A program made the position numbers and the translations under genes. Below the pieces are notes generated by a model. It did not search any database. It had not been told where the DNA came from and was given only the letters and a program-made list of their open reading frames with translations. DNA of 64,000 nt. It comes from Aureimonas flava. Lineage in GTDB: Bacteria; Pseudomonadota; Alphaproteobacteria; Rhizobiales; Rhizobiaceae. Shown one piece after another: positions 55,662 to 64,000 of the stretch (positions within the stretch are counted from its first letter, which is position 1; each line of letters begins with the position of its first letter). The stretch is taken from positions 62,001 through 126,000 of the forward strand of contig NZ_QYRN01000004.1 of assembly GCF_003583935.1 (NCBI RefSeq), in the 5' to 3' direction.

Positions 55662-56695
55662 ACATCGATCTTCTGAAGCGGCTGTGCGAGACACCCGGCG
55701 TTCCGGGGCACGAACACCGGGTGCGCGAGCTGATCGCCGCCGAGGCGGCCGAGCTGTTCGACACGGTCGAGACCGACGTGATGGGCTCGCTGGTCTGCAC
55801 CCGCGAGGGGGCCGACGCGGACGCCGAGCGCGTCGTGATCGCGTGCCACATGGACGAGATCGGCTTCCTGGTCAGCCACGTCTCCGACAAGGGCTTCATC
55901 CACGTCTCGCCGGTCGGCGGCTTCGACCCGCGCAACCTGTTCTCGCGCCGGGTCCTGGTCTGCACGGACGAGGGCGACTATCGCGGGATCATGATGGCCG
56001 AGGGCAAGCCGATCCACATCTCGGCTCCCGAGGATCGCAAGAAGGTGCCCGAGCCGACCGACTTCTTCATCGACATCGGGCTCGGCGCGGCCGCGAAGGA
56101 GAAGGTGCGCGTCGGCGACTTCGTGGTGATGGACGAGCCGCTGGTGGAGATGGGCGATCGCATCGTCTCCAAGGCGATGGACAACCGCATCGCCTGCTGG
56201 CTCGGCCTCGAGCTGGTGCGCAAGCTCGTGGCGGACGGCCGGTCCCACACGTGCAAGCTGGTGGTCGCCTTCACGGTGCAGGAGGAGGTCGGCCTGCGCG
56301 GCGCGCGCACGGTGGCCTTCGAGCAGCGGCCCCATATCGGCATCGGCATCGACACGACATTGGCCTGCGACACGCCGGGCGTTCCCGAACGCGACAGGAC
56401 GACGGAGCTCGGCGCCGGGTTCGGCCTCCACCTCAAGGACAGCTCGTTCATCGCGGACGGCGCGCTGGTGCGCGAGTTCGAGGCGCTGGCCCGAGCGAAC
56501 GAGATCCCGTTCCAGCGCACGATCCTCGCCGGCGGCGGCATGGACGGCGCCGCGCTCCAGCAGGCTGCGGCCGGCGCGCGGGCGATCGGCATCGTTGTCG
56601 GCACGCGTTACATCCACACGGTCTGCGAGATGATCGACCGGCGCGACCTCCTGGCCGCGCGCGACGTCCTGGCGGCCTTCGTCGCGGCCCACTGA
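55658..56695 (+). CDS. M42-family metallo-aminopeptidase (FrvX/TET-like)
   Basis: This 345-residue dinuclear metal peptidase has its ligands in order: His in ACHMDEIGF, Asp in AMDNRI, the Glu pair in VQEEVGLRG (catalytic base and ligand), Asp in IDTTLACDTPG and the last His in RYIHTVCE. M42 enzymes form large tetrahedral dodecamers that degrade oligopeptides in the cytosol. The ATG overlaps the yedK stop, so the two are translationally coupled, although no functional link is known. Confidence 0.92.
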   Translation: MNIDLLKRLCETPGVPGHEHRVRELIAAEAAELFDTVETDVMGSLVCTREGADADAERVVIACHMDEIGFLVSHVSDKGFIHVSPVGGFDPRNLFSRRVLVCTDEGDYRGIMMAEGKPIHISAPEDRKKVPEPTDFFIDIGLGAAAKEKVRVGDFVVMDEPLVEMGDRIVSKAMDNRIACWLGLELVRKLVADGRSHTCKLVVAFTVQEEVGLRGARTVAFEQRPHIGIGIDTTLACDTPGVPERDRTTELGAGFGLHLKDSSFIADGALVREFEALARANEIPFQRTILAGGGMDGAALQQAAAGARAIGIVVGTRYIHTVCEMIDRRDLLAARDVLAAFVAAH

Positions 56696-56773
56696 GCGGC
56701 GCCCGAAACGCGAGAGCCCGCCGAAGGGGCGGGCACTCACCGGGTTCTGCGGATGATGCGGCGCCAGCCGTCC

Positions 56774-56956
56774 TCAGTCGCGCGCGTTGGCGTTGGCCAC
56801 GCTGCGCTGCGCCGTCGCCTTGCCGCTCTCGTCCTTGCGCCGGGCCGCCTTGGCCGCCAGCACGGCGGCGATGCCGATCTCGCGATAGTTGCTGACGAGC
56901 TTCGCGTCGCGTTCACGCTCGACGCGGGTACGGAAGTTGTATTGTTGCTGGGTCAT
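56774..56956 (-). CDS. small hypothetical protein, basic
   Basis: This 60-residue protein is very basic and helical. It begins MTQQQYNFRTRVERERDAKL and is rich in Arg, Lys and Ala (VLAAKAARRKDESGKA). It has no signal peptide and no cysteine. It is likely a genuine small gene, as coding is the simplest reading of the gap and the N-terminus looks like short proteins seen in related bacteria, but the Shine-Dalgarno is weak and I know no function. It converges with the M42 gene. A 7-bp hairpin at 56716-56734 between them has no U-tract. Confidence 0.55.
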   Translation of the reverse strand: MTQQQYNFRTRVERERDAKLVSNYREIGIAAVLAAKAARRKDESGKATAQRSVANANARD

Positions 56957-57132
56957 TGCCGCATGCCTGTGGTGATGTGATGGGCGGAAGAAGAGCGTCC
57001 GATTGCGTCTTCTTAGCGGCGTGATTCCGAAAACTCGACGTATCTATACTTAACGAAAGGTTGCCGGGGTGACATGTGGCGTGATTGCATCATGCCGCAC
57101 TGCGAGAGATTTGTCGCCGCTCCCGCCAATAC

Positions 57133-57148
57133 TTAACCGAGGCTGAAC
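57133..57148 (+). promoter_or_regulatory. CtrA-like box upstream of cysS
   Basis: TTAACCGAGGCTGAAC matches the CtrA consensus TTAA-N7-TTAA with one substitution (TGAA). A weaker match, TTAA-N7-TTGC, is at 57050-57064 and a GATTC at 57023-57027. Cell-cycle control of the small gene or cysS is possible but unsupported otherwise. Confidence 0.25.
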
Positions 57149-57237
57149 GGGCGCCGGACGGCGAGGCGGTTTGAACGGCGTCGGTTTTGCCTGTAGCTCT
57201 GCTGCGCCGCCGCGACGAGGGCGGACCGAGGACCGAC

Positions 57238-58671
57238 ATGACCGACGACGCGCCCCGCCTGTTCCTGACCAACACGCTGACCCGCCGCAAGGATGCGTTT
57301 CGCCCGCTCGACTGGCGCGGCGCCGACGTGGCGGAGGCGGACCGGCGCGTGCGCATGTACGTGTGCGGTCCGACCGTCTACGACTTCGCCCATATCGGCA
57401 ACGCACGGCCGGTGATCGTGTTCGACGTCCTGTTCCGCCTCCTGCGCCATCTCTTCGGCGCCGGGCGCGTGGTCTACGCGCGCAACATCACGGACGTGGA
57501 CGACAAGATCAACGCGCGGGCCGCGCGCGACTTCCCCGAGTTGCCGCTCAACGAGGCGATCGCCCGCGTCACCGAAAAGACCGCCGCCCGGTTCCACCAG
57601 GACGTCGCCGCCCTCGGCTGCCTGCCGCCGACGGTGGAGCCGCGCGCCACCGCCTTCGTCGCGCCGCGCGCCGACGGCCTGCCCGACATGATCTCGATGA
57701 TCGGGACGCTGATCGCCAAGGGCCACGCCTACGTCGCGGGCGGCGAGGTGCTCTTCGACGTCGGCTCCATGCCGGCCTACGGCGCGCTGTCGCATCGCCG
57801 GCTGGAGGACCAGCAGGCCGGCGCGCGCGTCGCCGTCGAGGCGCACAAGCGCAACCCGGCCGATTTCGTGCTGTGGAAGCTGTCGGGCGAGCACGAGCCC
57901 GGCTGGGACAGCCCCTGGGGCCGGGGCCGGCCGGGCTGGCACATCGAGTGCTCCGTGATGAGCGCGGCCTATCTCGGGCAGACCTTCGACATCCATGGCG
58001 GCGGGCTCGACCTGATCTTCCCGCACCACGAGAACGAGATCGCCCAGTCCTGCTGCGCCCACGGCACCGAGCGCATGGCAGAGGTGTGGATGCACAACGG
58101 CTTCGTCCAGGTGGACGGCCGGAAGATGTCGAAGTCGGAAGGCAACTTCGTCACCATCGCCGACGTGCTGGACACCGATCGCGTCGGCGGTCGCCGGTGG
58201 CCGGGCGAGGCCGTGCGCCTCCTGATGCTGAAGACGCACTATCGCGAGCCGATCGACTTCACCGCCACCAGGCTGGACGAGGCGGTGCGCGAGCTCGACA
58301 AGTGGGAGCGGCAGGCGCGGGCGGCCGGCGAGCCTGCGTCGGCCGAGCCCGATCCGGTGTTCCTGGAGGCGGTGTGCGACGACCTCGCGCTCGCGGCCGC
58401 CGTCGCGCGCGTCCACGCCCTGTTCGACGAGGGTCGCCCGGCGGAGGCGCTCGCCTCGCTCCGCCTCCTCGGGATCGATCCGGTGCGCGAGCAGGCGGTC
58501 GGCGCGGATGTGGCCGAGCGCATCGCCCGCCGCCTCGAACTCCTGAAGGCGCGGGACTTCGCCGCCGCCGACGCGCTGCGCGACGCTTTGGCCGCCGAGG
58601 GCATCATGCTGAAGGACGGCAAGGACCCCGCGACGGGCGAGCGCATGACCACGTGGGAGATCCGACGTTGA
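57238..58671 (+). CDS. cysS: CysS, cysteinyl-tRNA synthetase
   Basis: This 477-residue class Ia synthetase charges tRNA-Cys. The HIGN motif is at 52-55 (AHIGNARP) and KMSKS at 296-300. Zinc-binding residues are in VCGPTVY and later GWHIECS and [12 protein letters not shown] 57238 follows GAGGA by a good distance; the frame extends 51 bases upstream without similarity. The stop overlaps the TTG start of the downstream gene by four bases (TTGA). A 281-base upstream gap holds the probable promoter. Confidence 0.96.
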   Translation: MTDDAPRLFLTNTLTRRKDAFRPLDWRGADVAEADRRVRMYVCGPTVYDFAHIGNARPVIVFDVLFRLLRHLFGAGRVVYARNITDVDDKINARAARDFPELPLNEAIARVTEKTAARFHQDVAALGCLPPTVEPRATAFVAPRADGLPDMISMIGTLIAKGHAYVAGGEVLFDVGSMPAYGALSHRRLEDQQAGARVAVEAHKRNPADFVLWKLSGEHEPGWDSPWGRGRPGWHIECSVMSAAYLGQTFDIHGGGLDLIFPHHENEIAQSCCAHGTERMAEVWMHNGFVQVDGRKMSKSEGNFVTIADVLDTDRVGGRRWPGEAVRLLMLKTHYREPIDFTATRLDEAVRELDKWERQARAAGEPASAEPDPVFLEAVCDDLALAAAVARVHALFDEGRPAEALASLRLLGIDPVREQAVGADVAERIARRLELLKARDFAAADALRDALAAEGIMLKDGKDPATGERMTTWEIRR

Positions 58672-59663
58672 GCGAGGCGCGTCGCCAGCTCTACCCGACG
58701 ATCCAGCCCTATCGGACGGGCCAGTTCGACGTGGGCGACGGGCACGTCCTCTACTTCGAGCTGTGCGGCAACCCGGACGGCAAGCCGGTGATCTTCCTGC
58801 ACGGTGGGCCCGGCAGCGGCTGCAACCCGTCCCATCGCCGCCTGTTCGATCCTGATCGCTACAACGTCCTCCTGTTCGACCAGCGCGGCTGCGGCCGGTC
58901 CTCGCCGCTGGGAAGCCTCGAGGCCAACACCACCCATCATCTCGTCGCCGACGTCGAACGGCTGCGGCGCATGGTGGGCTTCGAGCGCGCGATGCTGTTC
59001 GGCGGATCCTGGGGCTCCACCCTGGCGCTGGCCTATGCGCAGGCGCATCCGGCGCGCGTCACCGACATGATCCTGCGCGGCGTCTTCACAGGGCGCCGCG
59101 CCGAGTTCGACTGGTACTATCGCGACGGCGCGAGCCGGCTGTTCCCCGACGAATGGGAGCGCTTCCTCGAGCCCTTGTCCGAGGCGGCGAGGGGAGATCC
59201 GATCGCGGCCTATCGCCCGCTGCTCCTCGATCCCGACCGCAACGTGCGAGCCCGCGCCGCCCGCGCGTGGACCGACTGGGAGGCGCGCACCGTGTCCATG
59301 CGCGCGCTCCACGACATGGCGGGCGGCTTCGGCGCCAGCGATCATGCCATCGCCTTCGCGCGGATCGAGAACCACTTCTTCGTCCACGACCTGTGGCTGG
59401 AGGAGGGGCAGCTCGTGCGCGACGCGGGTCGCCTCGCCGGCATCCCCGGCATCATCGTGCAGGGGCGCTACGACGTGGTGACGCCCCCCGTCACCGCCTG
59501 GGACCTGCACCGGGCCTGGTCCGGCTCCGAGCTTCAGATCGTGGAGGATGCCGGCCATGCCTTTTCCGAGCCGGGCATCCTCGACCGCCTGATCCTGGCC
59601 ACCGACCGCTTCGCGCTCCATAACGAGGGGAGCGTCTCGCCAGAGAGGAGCGTCGGGTCATGA
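58668..59663 (+). CDS. pip: proline iminopeptidase (S33)
   Basis: This 331-residue alpha/beta hydrolase removes N-terminal proline from peptides. The oxyanion motif HGGPGSGC (45-52), DQRGCGRS (71-78) and nucleophile Ser114 in FGGSWGST identify it as a prolyl aminopeptidase; the acid and His are in GRYDVVTPP and [10 protein letters not shown]. The start TTG 58668 overlaps the cysS stop, and its own stop overlaps the next ATG (ATGA), so three genes are chained. Confidence 0.93.
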   Translation: MSEARRQLYPTIQPYRTGQFDVGDGHVLYFELCGNPDGKPVIFLHGGPGSGCNPSHRRLFDPDRYNVLLFDQRGCGRSSPLGSLEANTTHHLVADVERLRRMVGFERAMLFGGSWGSTLALAYAQAHPARVTDMILRGVFTGRRAEFDWYYRDGASRLFPDEWERFLEPLSEAARGDPIAAYRPLLLDPDRNVRARAARAWTDWEARTVSMRALHDMAGGFGASDHAIAFARIENHFFVHDLWLEEGQLVRDAGRLAGIPGIIVQGRYDVVTPPVTAWDLHRAWSGSELQIVEDAGHAFSEPGILDRLILATDRFALHNEGSVSPERSVGS

Positions 59664-60157
59664 CCTTGAACCACCGTCCCGCCCATACCGGCGGCTGCCA
59701 GTGCGGCGCCGTCCGGTTTCGCGTCCACGGCGCGCTCGGCCGCGCCTCGGTCTGCCATTGCCGCATGTGCCAGAAGGCGTTCGGCTCGCTCTACGCGCCG
59801 CTGGTCAACCTCGGCACGGCCGAGCTGGTCTGGACCCGGCGCGAGCCCAGGCGGTTTCGCTCGTCCAACCATGTCCTGCGCGGCTTCTGCCCCGATTGCG
59901 GGACGCCGCTGACCTACGAGGCGCCCGACGGCGTGGCCCTGGCCATCGGCGCCTTCGACGATCCCGCGCCGCTCGCGCCCGAGATCCAGTTCGGCATCGA
60001 GAGCAAGCTGCCCTATGTCGACGCGGTGCCCGGCCTGCCTGTGCGCACGATGCAGGAGGACGAGGCCGACAACGCCTTCCTGGCCGACCTCGTGTCCTTC
60101 CAGCACCCGGACCGCGAGATGCCGGGCGAGGGGCCGGACGAGGGCCGGCGGCCCTGA
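59660..60157 (+). CDS. GFA/CENP-V-fold zinc protein
   Basis: This 165-residue protein has the GFA-type zinc-binding pattern: Cys13 and Cys15 (GGCQCG), Cys32, Cys34 and Cys37 (VCHCRMCQ), and Cys77 and Cys80 (FCPDCGTPL). The family was named after a formaldehyde-activating enzyme, but most members have no tested activity, so glutathione or small-molecule binding is only a guess. The ATG overlaps the stop of pip. No formaldehyde dehydrogenase gene is nearby. Confidence 0.9.
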   Translation: MTLNHRPAHTGGCQCGAVRFRVHGALGRASVCHCRMCQKAFGSLYAPLVNLGTAELVWTRREPRRFRSSNHVLRGFCPDCGTPLTYEAPDGVALAIGAFDDPAPLAPEIQFGIESKLPYVDAVPGLPVRTMQEDEADNAFLADLVSFQHPDREMPGEGPDEGRRP

Positions 60158-60274
60158 AGGGGCGATGCGACGCTCGCATCACGGAAACGAATGGCAGGCA
60201 TCAGAGAAACCAAGGTGCCATGACGATCGCGGCTTGCTAGAAGCACCTCGGACCCTGCGCCCGAGCGAGCCGCC

Positions 60275-61195
60275 ATGCCACCGACCCAAGCCGAGCCGGC
60301 CAGCGGCTATGCCTACGGCATCGCCGCCTATTCGATCTGGGGCCTCGTCCTGCCGATCTACATGAAGGCGCTGGCGCACGTTCCCTCCATGGAGGTGATG
60401 GCGCAGCGCATCCTGTGGTCCTGGGTGCTGACGCTCGGCATCGTGGCGGCGACGGGCGGCTTCGGCACGCTGCGCCCGTCGCTCACGCCGCGCGTGCTCG
60501 GCACGCTGGTGCTCACCGCCGCGCTGATCTCGGTGAACTGGGGCGTCTACGTCTGGGCCATCGCGACCGGACACGGCCTCGACGCGGCGCTCGGCTACTA
60601 CATCAACCCGCTCATCAACGTGCTGATGGCCGCCGTCTTCCTGCGCGAGCGGCTGAACCGCATCCAGGCGGTCGCGGTCGGCATCGCCGCAGCGGGCGTG
60701 CTGATCCTCACCGTTGAGAGCGGCGGTCTGCCCTGGGTGTCGCTCGCTCTCGCGCTGTCCTTCGCGTCCTACGGCCTCCTGCGCAAGACGGTGCGGATCG
60801 GTGCGACGGAGGGCTTCTTCGTGGAGGTGTCGATCCTGTTCGTGCCCGCCCTGGCGCTCGCCGTATGGCTGGTGCGCGATGGGGGCGGCCGGTTCGGCCT
60901 CGCGGCGCCGGAGACCGCGCTCCTGATCGGCACCGGGCTCGTCACCGCCGTGCCGATGATCCTGTTCTCCATGGCGGCGCGCCTCCTGCGCTACACCACG
61001 GTCGGCCTTCTCCAGTACATCGCGCCGACGCTGATCGCGCTGACCTCGATCTTCCTGTTCGGCGAGCCCTTCGGCCCGTGGCAGGCCGTCGCCTTCGGCT
61101 TCATCTGGGTGGCGCTCGCGCTGTACAGCTGGTCGATCGTCAAGGACCGGCGGGCCGCCGTCCGGGCGGTCCCGGCGGCCGACCCCGCGCGCTGA
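60275..61195 (+). CDS. rarD: RarD, EamA-family permease
   Basis: This 306-residue membrane protein has ten helices. The first segment, YAYGIAAYSIWGLVLPIYMKAL, and ATGHGLDAALGYYINPLINVL are characteristic of RarD (named from chloramphenicol-sensitivity studies) rather than of general EamA permeases. The substrate is unknown. It has a gap of 117 bases to the gene before and converges with the LOG-family gene seven bases away. The C-terminal tail is short and basic. Confidence 0.93.
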   Translation: MPPTQAEPASGYAYGIAAYSIWGLVLPIYMKALAHVPSMEVMAQRILWSWVLTLGIVAATGGFGTLRPSLTPRVLGTLVLTAALISVNWGVYVWAIATGHGLDAALGYYINPLINVLMAAVFLRERLNRIQAVAVGIAAAGVLILTVESGGLPWVSLALALSFASYGLLRKTVRIGATEGFFVEVSILFVPALALAVWLVRDGGGRFGLAAPETALLIGTGLVTAVPMILFSMAARLLRYTTVGLLQYIAPTLIALTSIFLFGEPFGPWQAVAFGFIWVALALYSWSIVKDRRAAVRAVPAADPAR

Positions 61196-61202
61196 CCCCT
61201 CG

Positions 61203-61808
61203 TCAGAGCTTCTCGATCACGGCGGCGACGCCCTCGCTGACGCGCGCCGGGGCGGCGGCCTCCAGGGCCGGCAGGAGGTCCTCGATCCGATCCACCACGA
61301 TCGGCCGCACCATATGCGCGGTGTGGATGAAACCGGCCTCGCGCATGTGGTCGAGCAGGGCGGAGAACGGGTCCCAGAACCCGTTGATGTTGGCGATGGC
61401 GATCGGCTTGGCGTGGCGGCCGAGCTGGCTCCACGTCATGATCTCCACCAGTTCCTCCAGCGTGCCGATGCCGCCCGGCAGCGCCACGAACGCGTCCGCG
61501 CGCTCGAACATCAGGTGCTTGCGCTCGTGCATGTCCTGGGTGACCACGAGTTCGTCCAGGCGCTTCAGCTCCGACTCCGTCGCCTCCATGTCGATCAGGA
61601 AGCGCGGGATGATGCCGGTCACGCGCCCGCCCGCTGCGATCACGGCGTCGGATACGGCGCCCATGATGCCGCGCGTGCCGCCGCCGTAGACGAGATGCAT
61701 GCCGGCTCGGCCCATGGCGGTGCCGAGCGCCTCGGCGGACTCGCGGTAGATGGGATCGCGGCCGCTCGAAGAGCCGCAATAGACGCAGAGGGATCGAATC
61801 GAATTCAT
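61203..61808 (-). CDS. LOG-family nucleotide 5'-monophosphate phosphoribohydrolase (TIGR00730)
   Basis: This 201-residue Rossmann-like protein has the LOG signature PGGIGTLEEL, with catalytic Glu, and the upstream GGGTRGIMGAV. Such enzymes release the base from AMP or cytokinin riboside monophosphate; bacterial members often act as AMP/GMP phosphoribohydrolases. The N-terminus SLCVYCGSSSG is typical. It follows bioN by 64 bases on the same strand and may be transcribed with the biotin transporter genes, but a role in biotin uptake is not expected. Confidence 0.92.
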   Translation of the reverse strand: MNSIRSLCVYCGSSSGRDPIYRESAEALGTAMGRAGMHLVYGGGTRGIMGAVSDAVIAAGGRVTGIIPRFLIDMEATESELKRLDELVVTQDMHERKHLMFERADAFVALPGGIGTLEELVEIMTWSQLGRHAKPIAIANINGFWDPFSALLDHMREAGFIHTAHMVRPIVVDRIEDLLPALEAAAPARVSEGVAAVIEKL

Positions 61809-61872
61809 GGGATCAAGGTCGGTCCTACGGTGGATCGGGTCAAGCGCGGGGCGGCGATTTCGCTGCGGCGCG

Positions 61873-62463
61873 TCAGCTTCGCGCCTCGATCGCCTCGGCC
61901 ACTTCGTCGGCCGTCTTGAGCGTTCGCAGCACCAGGGGCACGGCGAGCGCGAGGACCGAACGGTGGAGCCCGCGCGCGGCCTGCGCCTCGCGGATGTCGG
62001 ACGCCACGGCCGCCAGCACGGGCACGAAACGGATGGCGAGGCCGAAGGCGAGGCCGATCCGCCTCGGATCGACGCCGAGCGGGCGCAGGGGCACGGCTGC
62101 GCGGGCGATCGTGTCGGCCATGTCGGATGGGCGGGTCGTCGCCGTCACGAGGCCTGCGAGGAGGAGGAGCGCGGCCAACCGCGCGGCGAACAGCGCCCCT
62201 TCGTGCCAGCCCGCGAACCAGACCTGGAACGCGCCCACGAGCAGCACGACCGGCAGCACGGCCTTCATGGACCGCCCCGCGAAACGCCATCCGAGACGCG
62301 CCACCGCGAAGAGGATGGAGGCGAGAGCCAGGGCGCCGAGCGACAGCGCGAGGCTCGGCACGGCGAACAGGGCGGTTCCGATCGCCGCCAGAGCCGCCAG
62401 CTTCGCGGCCGCCGGAAGGCGATGCAGCGGGGAGGGGCCGGGCCGGTAGAGGTCCGCGATCAT
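61873..62463 (-). CDS. bioN: BioN, ECF transporter T component
   Basis: This 196-residue membrane protein of the EcfT/CbiQ type has five to six helices and the coupling motif AAQARGL-like segment (REAQAARGLHRS) near the C-terminus that contacts the ATPase. It is shorter than group-II EcfT, as usual for BioN. Its ATG overlaps the bioM stop. Together with BioM and BioY it forms an energy-coupling factor importer for biotin. Confidence 0.9.
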   Translation of the reverse strand: MIADLYRPGPSPLHRLPAAAKLAALAAIGTALFAVPSLALSLGALALASILFAVARLGWRFAGRSMKAVLPVVLLVGAFQVWFAGWHEGALFAARLAALLLLAGLVTATTRPSDMADTIARAAVPLRPLGVDPRRIGLAFGLAIRFVPVLAAVASDIREAQAARGLHRSVLALAVPLVLRTLKTADEVAEAIEARS

Positions 62464-63137
62464 GCTTCGGCGATCCGCCGATAGGCCGCCAGCGCCTCGA
62501 TCGGCGGCGCATCGCAGGCAACGCGCCCCCGATCGAACACCAGCACGCGGTCGAACCCGTCCAGGAGCGCGAGGTCGTGCGTCGCCATCACCACCGGCCG
62601 GTCCGCCGCCTCCACCGCGGCCATGACGCGGCGCGTGTTGCGCAGGTCGAGAAGGGTGGTCGGCTCGTCCAGAACCAGGAGGCGCGGCTCCAGCACCATG
62701 ATGCCGGCGAGCGCCACGAGCTGCCGCTCGCCGCCCGACAGCTCGTGCGCCAGCCGCTCCCCGAAGCCGGCGAGGCCGAAGCGCGCGAGCGCCGCCTCGA
62801 CGCGCGGGCCGATCTCGGATTTGGGCAGGTCGCGGTTCTTCAGCCCGAACGCCAGATCCTCCGCGACCCCCGGATAGACGATCTGGTGGTCCGGGTTCTG
62901 GAACAGGAAGCCGACATGCCGCCGTGCGGCCTTGGGGTCGGCCGCGGTGTCCGTCCCGAACACGCGCACCGTCCCCCGCGTCGGCTTCAGGAGGCCGTTC
63001 AGGAGGCGGGCGAAGCTCGACTTGCCGGATCCGTTCGCCCCGACGACGCCGATCCGGCGCTCGCCGAGGGTCAGACGAAGGTCCGACAGGACGCGCCGGT
63101 CGCCGCGATCGAGATCGACGCCGTCGAGTTCGATCAT
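62460..63137 (-). CDS. bioM: BioM, ECF transporter ATPase
   Basis: This 225-residue ABC ATPase has Walker A GANGSGKSS at about 34-42, the Q-loop in FLFQNPDHQI, the signature LSGGERQL and Walker B LLVLDEPTTLLD, with the H-loop in VMATHDLAL. It couples ATP hydrolysis to biotin uptake with BioN and BioY. The ATG overlaps the bioY stop and the stop overlaps the bioN start by four bases, so the three are coupled. Confidence 0.94.
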   Translation of the reverse strand: MIELDGVDLDRGDRRVLSDLRLTLGERRIGVVGANGSGKSSFARLLNGLLKPTRGTVRVFGTDTAADPKAARRHVGFLFQNPDHQIVYPGVAEDLAFGLKNRDLPKSEIGPRVEAALARFGLAGFGERLAHELSGGERQLVALAGIMVLEPRLLVLDEPTTLLDLRNTRRVMAAVEAADRPVVMATHDLALLDGFDRVLVFDRGRVACDAPPIEALAAYRRIAEA

Positions 63138-63697
63138 CCCGCGCGGCGGGCGCTGCGCGTCTCGATCAGCGGGTAGGCCTTGGACACGGTCACGATGATC
63201 GCGGCGGCGAGGCCCGCCTTCAGGAGATCGCCGGGGATGAAGGCGAGGGAGCCCGACGCGGCGGTCAGGAGCGGTGCGCCCGTCACCAGCGAGATGCCCG
63301 GGATGCCGCAGGCGTAGAGCACCACGATGCCGCCGGCCACCGCCGCCGCGAAGGCGGAGACGAAATGGAGCCGCGGCATGAAGCGCTCCACCAGGAGCCC
63401 GGTGACGAAGGCCGCCGGGAGCCAGCCGAGGAAGAAGCCGACCGTCGGCCCCGCCAGCACCGCGATGCCGCCGCGACCGCCCGAAAGAAGCGGCAGCCCG
63501 GCCAGCACGATCGCCATGAACAGGAGGATCGCCAGCGTTCCGCGCCGCGCGCCGAGGATGCCGCCCGCCAGCATCACGCCCATCGACTGCGCGGTGATCG
63601 GCACGCCGATCACCGGCACCTGGAGCGCGGGAAAGGTGCCCAGGACCGCCATCAGGGCGGCGAACAGGGCGATGAAGACGATGTCACGGGTGCTCAT
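63134..63697 (-). CDS. bioY: BioY, biotin-binding S component
   Basis: This 187-residue membrane protein has six helices and the BioY signatures PVIGVPITAQSMGVMLAGGILG near the N-terminus and GPTVGFFLGW further on. It binds biotin and, with BioM and BioN, imports it. It is the first gene of the bioYMN operon, with about 80 bases to the transaminase gene upstream. No BioR-type operator (TTATNNATAA) is visible in that gap. Confidence 0.93.
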   Translation of the reverse strand: MSTRDIVFIALFAALMAVLGTFPALQVPVIGVPITAQSMGVMLAGGILGARRGTLAILLFMAIVLAGLPLLSGGRGGIAVLAGPTVGFFLGWLPAAFVTGLLVERFMPRLHFVSAFAAAVAGGIVVLYACGIPGISLVTGAPLLTAASGSLAFIPGDLLKAGLAAAIIVTVSKAYPLIETRSARRAG

Positions 63698-63778
63698 GCG
63701 GTTCCCCTCGCGTGCGGACGCCAGATCGATGCTGCAAGCTCTTAAGCAACGGCTCGGTCGCCGTCGAGGGCGCGCGGA

Positions 63779-64000
63779 TCAGATCGCCCGGGCGATCGCG
63801 GTCTCGAGATAGGCGGCGCGCAGCCGGCGGGCGATCGGTCCGGGGCGCCCGTCGCCGATCGCCGCGCCGTCGATCTCCACCACGGGCGTCACGAAGGCGC
63901 CGGCCGAGGTGATGAAGGCCTCGCGCGCGCCTTGTGCCTCGGCCACAGTGAACGGCTTCTCCTCGACGCGAAGGTCCAGCTCGCCCGCGACCCGCATCAG
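63779..64000 (-). CDS. D-amino-acid transaminase, C-terminal part (cut by window end)
   Basis: At least 74 C-terminal residues of a class IV PLP aminotransferase are visible; the gene continues beyond base 64000. Identification rests on the pattern EKPFTVAEAQGAREAFITSA, where the AREAF(I/L)TSA segment contacts PLP, and on PVVEIDGAAIGDGRPGP near the end, which matches D-alanine/D-amino-acid transaminases of Hyphomicrobiales. An internal ATG at 63997 is not the true start. It is on the same strand as bioYMN, 81 bases upstream. Confidence 0.82.
   Translation of the reverse strand: MMRVAGELDLRVEEKPFTVAEAQGAREAFITSAGAFVTPVVEIDGAAIGDGRPGPIARRLRAAYLETAIARAI

Noticed and set aside
56716-56734. GCCCGCC/GGCGGGC hairpin between the M42 gene and the small basic gene
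   Set aside because: No T-run on either side, so a Rho-independent terminator is not supported.
60164-60180. hairpin GATGCGA-CGC-TCGCATC after the GFA gene
   Set aside because: Stem of only 7 bp and no U-tract after it; not convincing as a terminator.

Overview
The window is GC-rich (roughly two thirds G+C by eye) chromosomal DNA from an alphaproteobacterium, almost certainly a member of the Hyphomicrobiales (Rhizobiales). The evidence is the gene order ccmE-ccmF-ccmH-degP-response regulator-kinase-glnE-pleC, the order lytic transglycosylase-dapA-smpB followed by family-5 UDG-NYN-rpoZ-rsh-pyrE, the block acpS-lepB-rnc-era-recO, an Omp2/RopA-type porin, a TIGR02301-type secreted protein, and a BioYMN biotin ECF transporter. 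A placement near Aurantimonadaceae is only a guess from overall protein character. There is no CRISPR array, insertion sequence, prophage, rRNA or recognisable tRNA; this is mostly core genome with some accessory genes.

Layout. 1-2769: tail of the cytochrome c maturation operon. 2898-9572: periplasmic protease DegP, then after a terminator an OmpR-type two-component system overlapping glnE. 9578-14808: reverse-strand PleC-like cell-cycle kinase and aminopeptidase N. 15040-22797: DMT permease, small secreted proteins, family-4 uracil-DNA glycosylase, ETF-ubiquinone oxidoreductase, a membrane-anchored EEP hydrolase, AMP nucleosidase and a GST. 22800-26416: acyltransferase, two DUF2147 paralogues, a Sel1-like protein and a HisC-like aminotransferase. 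26596-30352: SbcD-like nuclease and an SbcC-like ATPase without a zinc hook. 30744-31988: major porin with a strong terminator. 32580-36519: lytic transglycosylase, dapA, smpB.

36588-41404 looks like an accessory block sitting inside otherwise conserved gene order: a peroxiredoxin, a MarR regulator divergent from a VOC/GST/DUF1428/VOC detoxification operon with a palindromic operator between them, and an EamA permease. 41448-50657 returns to core genes: family-5 UDG, NYN protein, rpoZ, the (p)ppGpp synthetase/hydrolase, pyrE, DUF2062, acpS, lepB, rnc, era and recO, many with overlapping stop/start codons. 50629-54836 is reverse strand: a ygfZ-HD-phosphatase operon chained by ATGA overlaps, three Rhizobiales-type hypothetical genes and a Nudix hydrolase. 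54912-61195: yedK overlapping an M42 peptidase, then cysS-pip-GFA also chained by overlaps, then rarD. 61203-64000: a LOG-family hydrolase, bioN-bioM-bioY, and the end of a D-amino-acid transaminase cut by the window edge.

I did not find a clearly new multi-gene system. The most interesting leads are a shared TnACG-N4-CGTAA inverted repeat in three intergenic regions, a tight cluster of three GANTC methylation sites in front of pleC, a perfect palindrome between marR and the detoxification operon, a hook-less SbcC with a beta-rich insert, and two neighbouring proteins that are each internal domain duplications.
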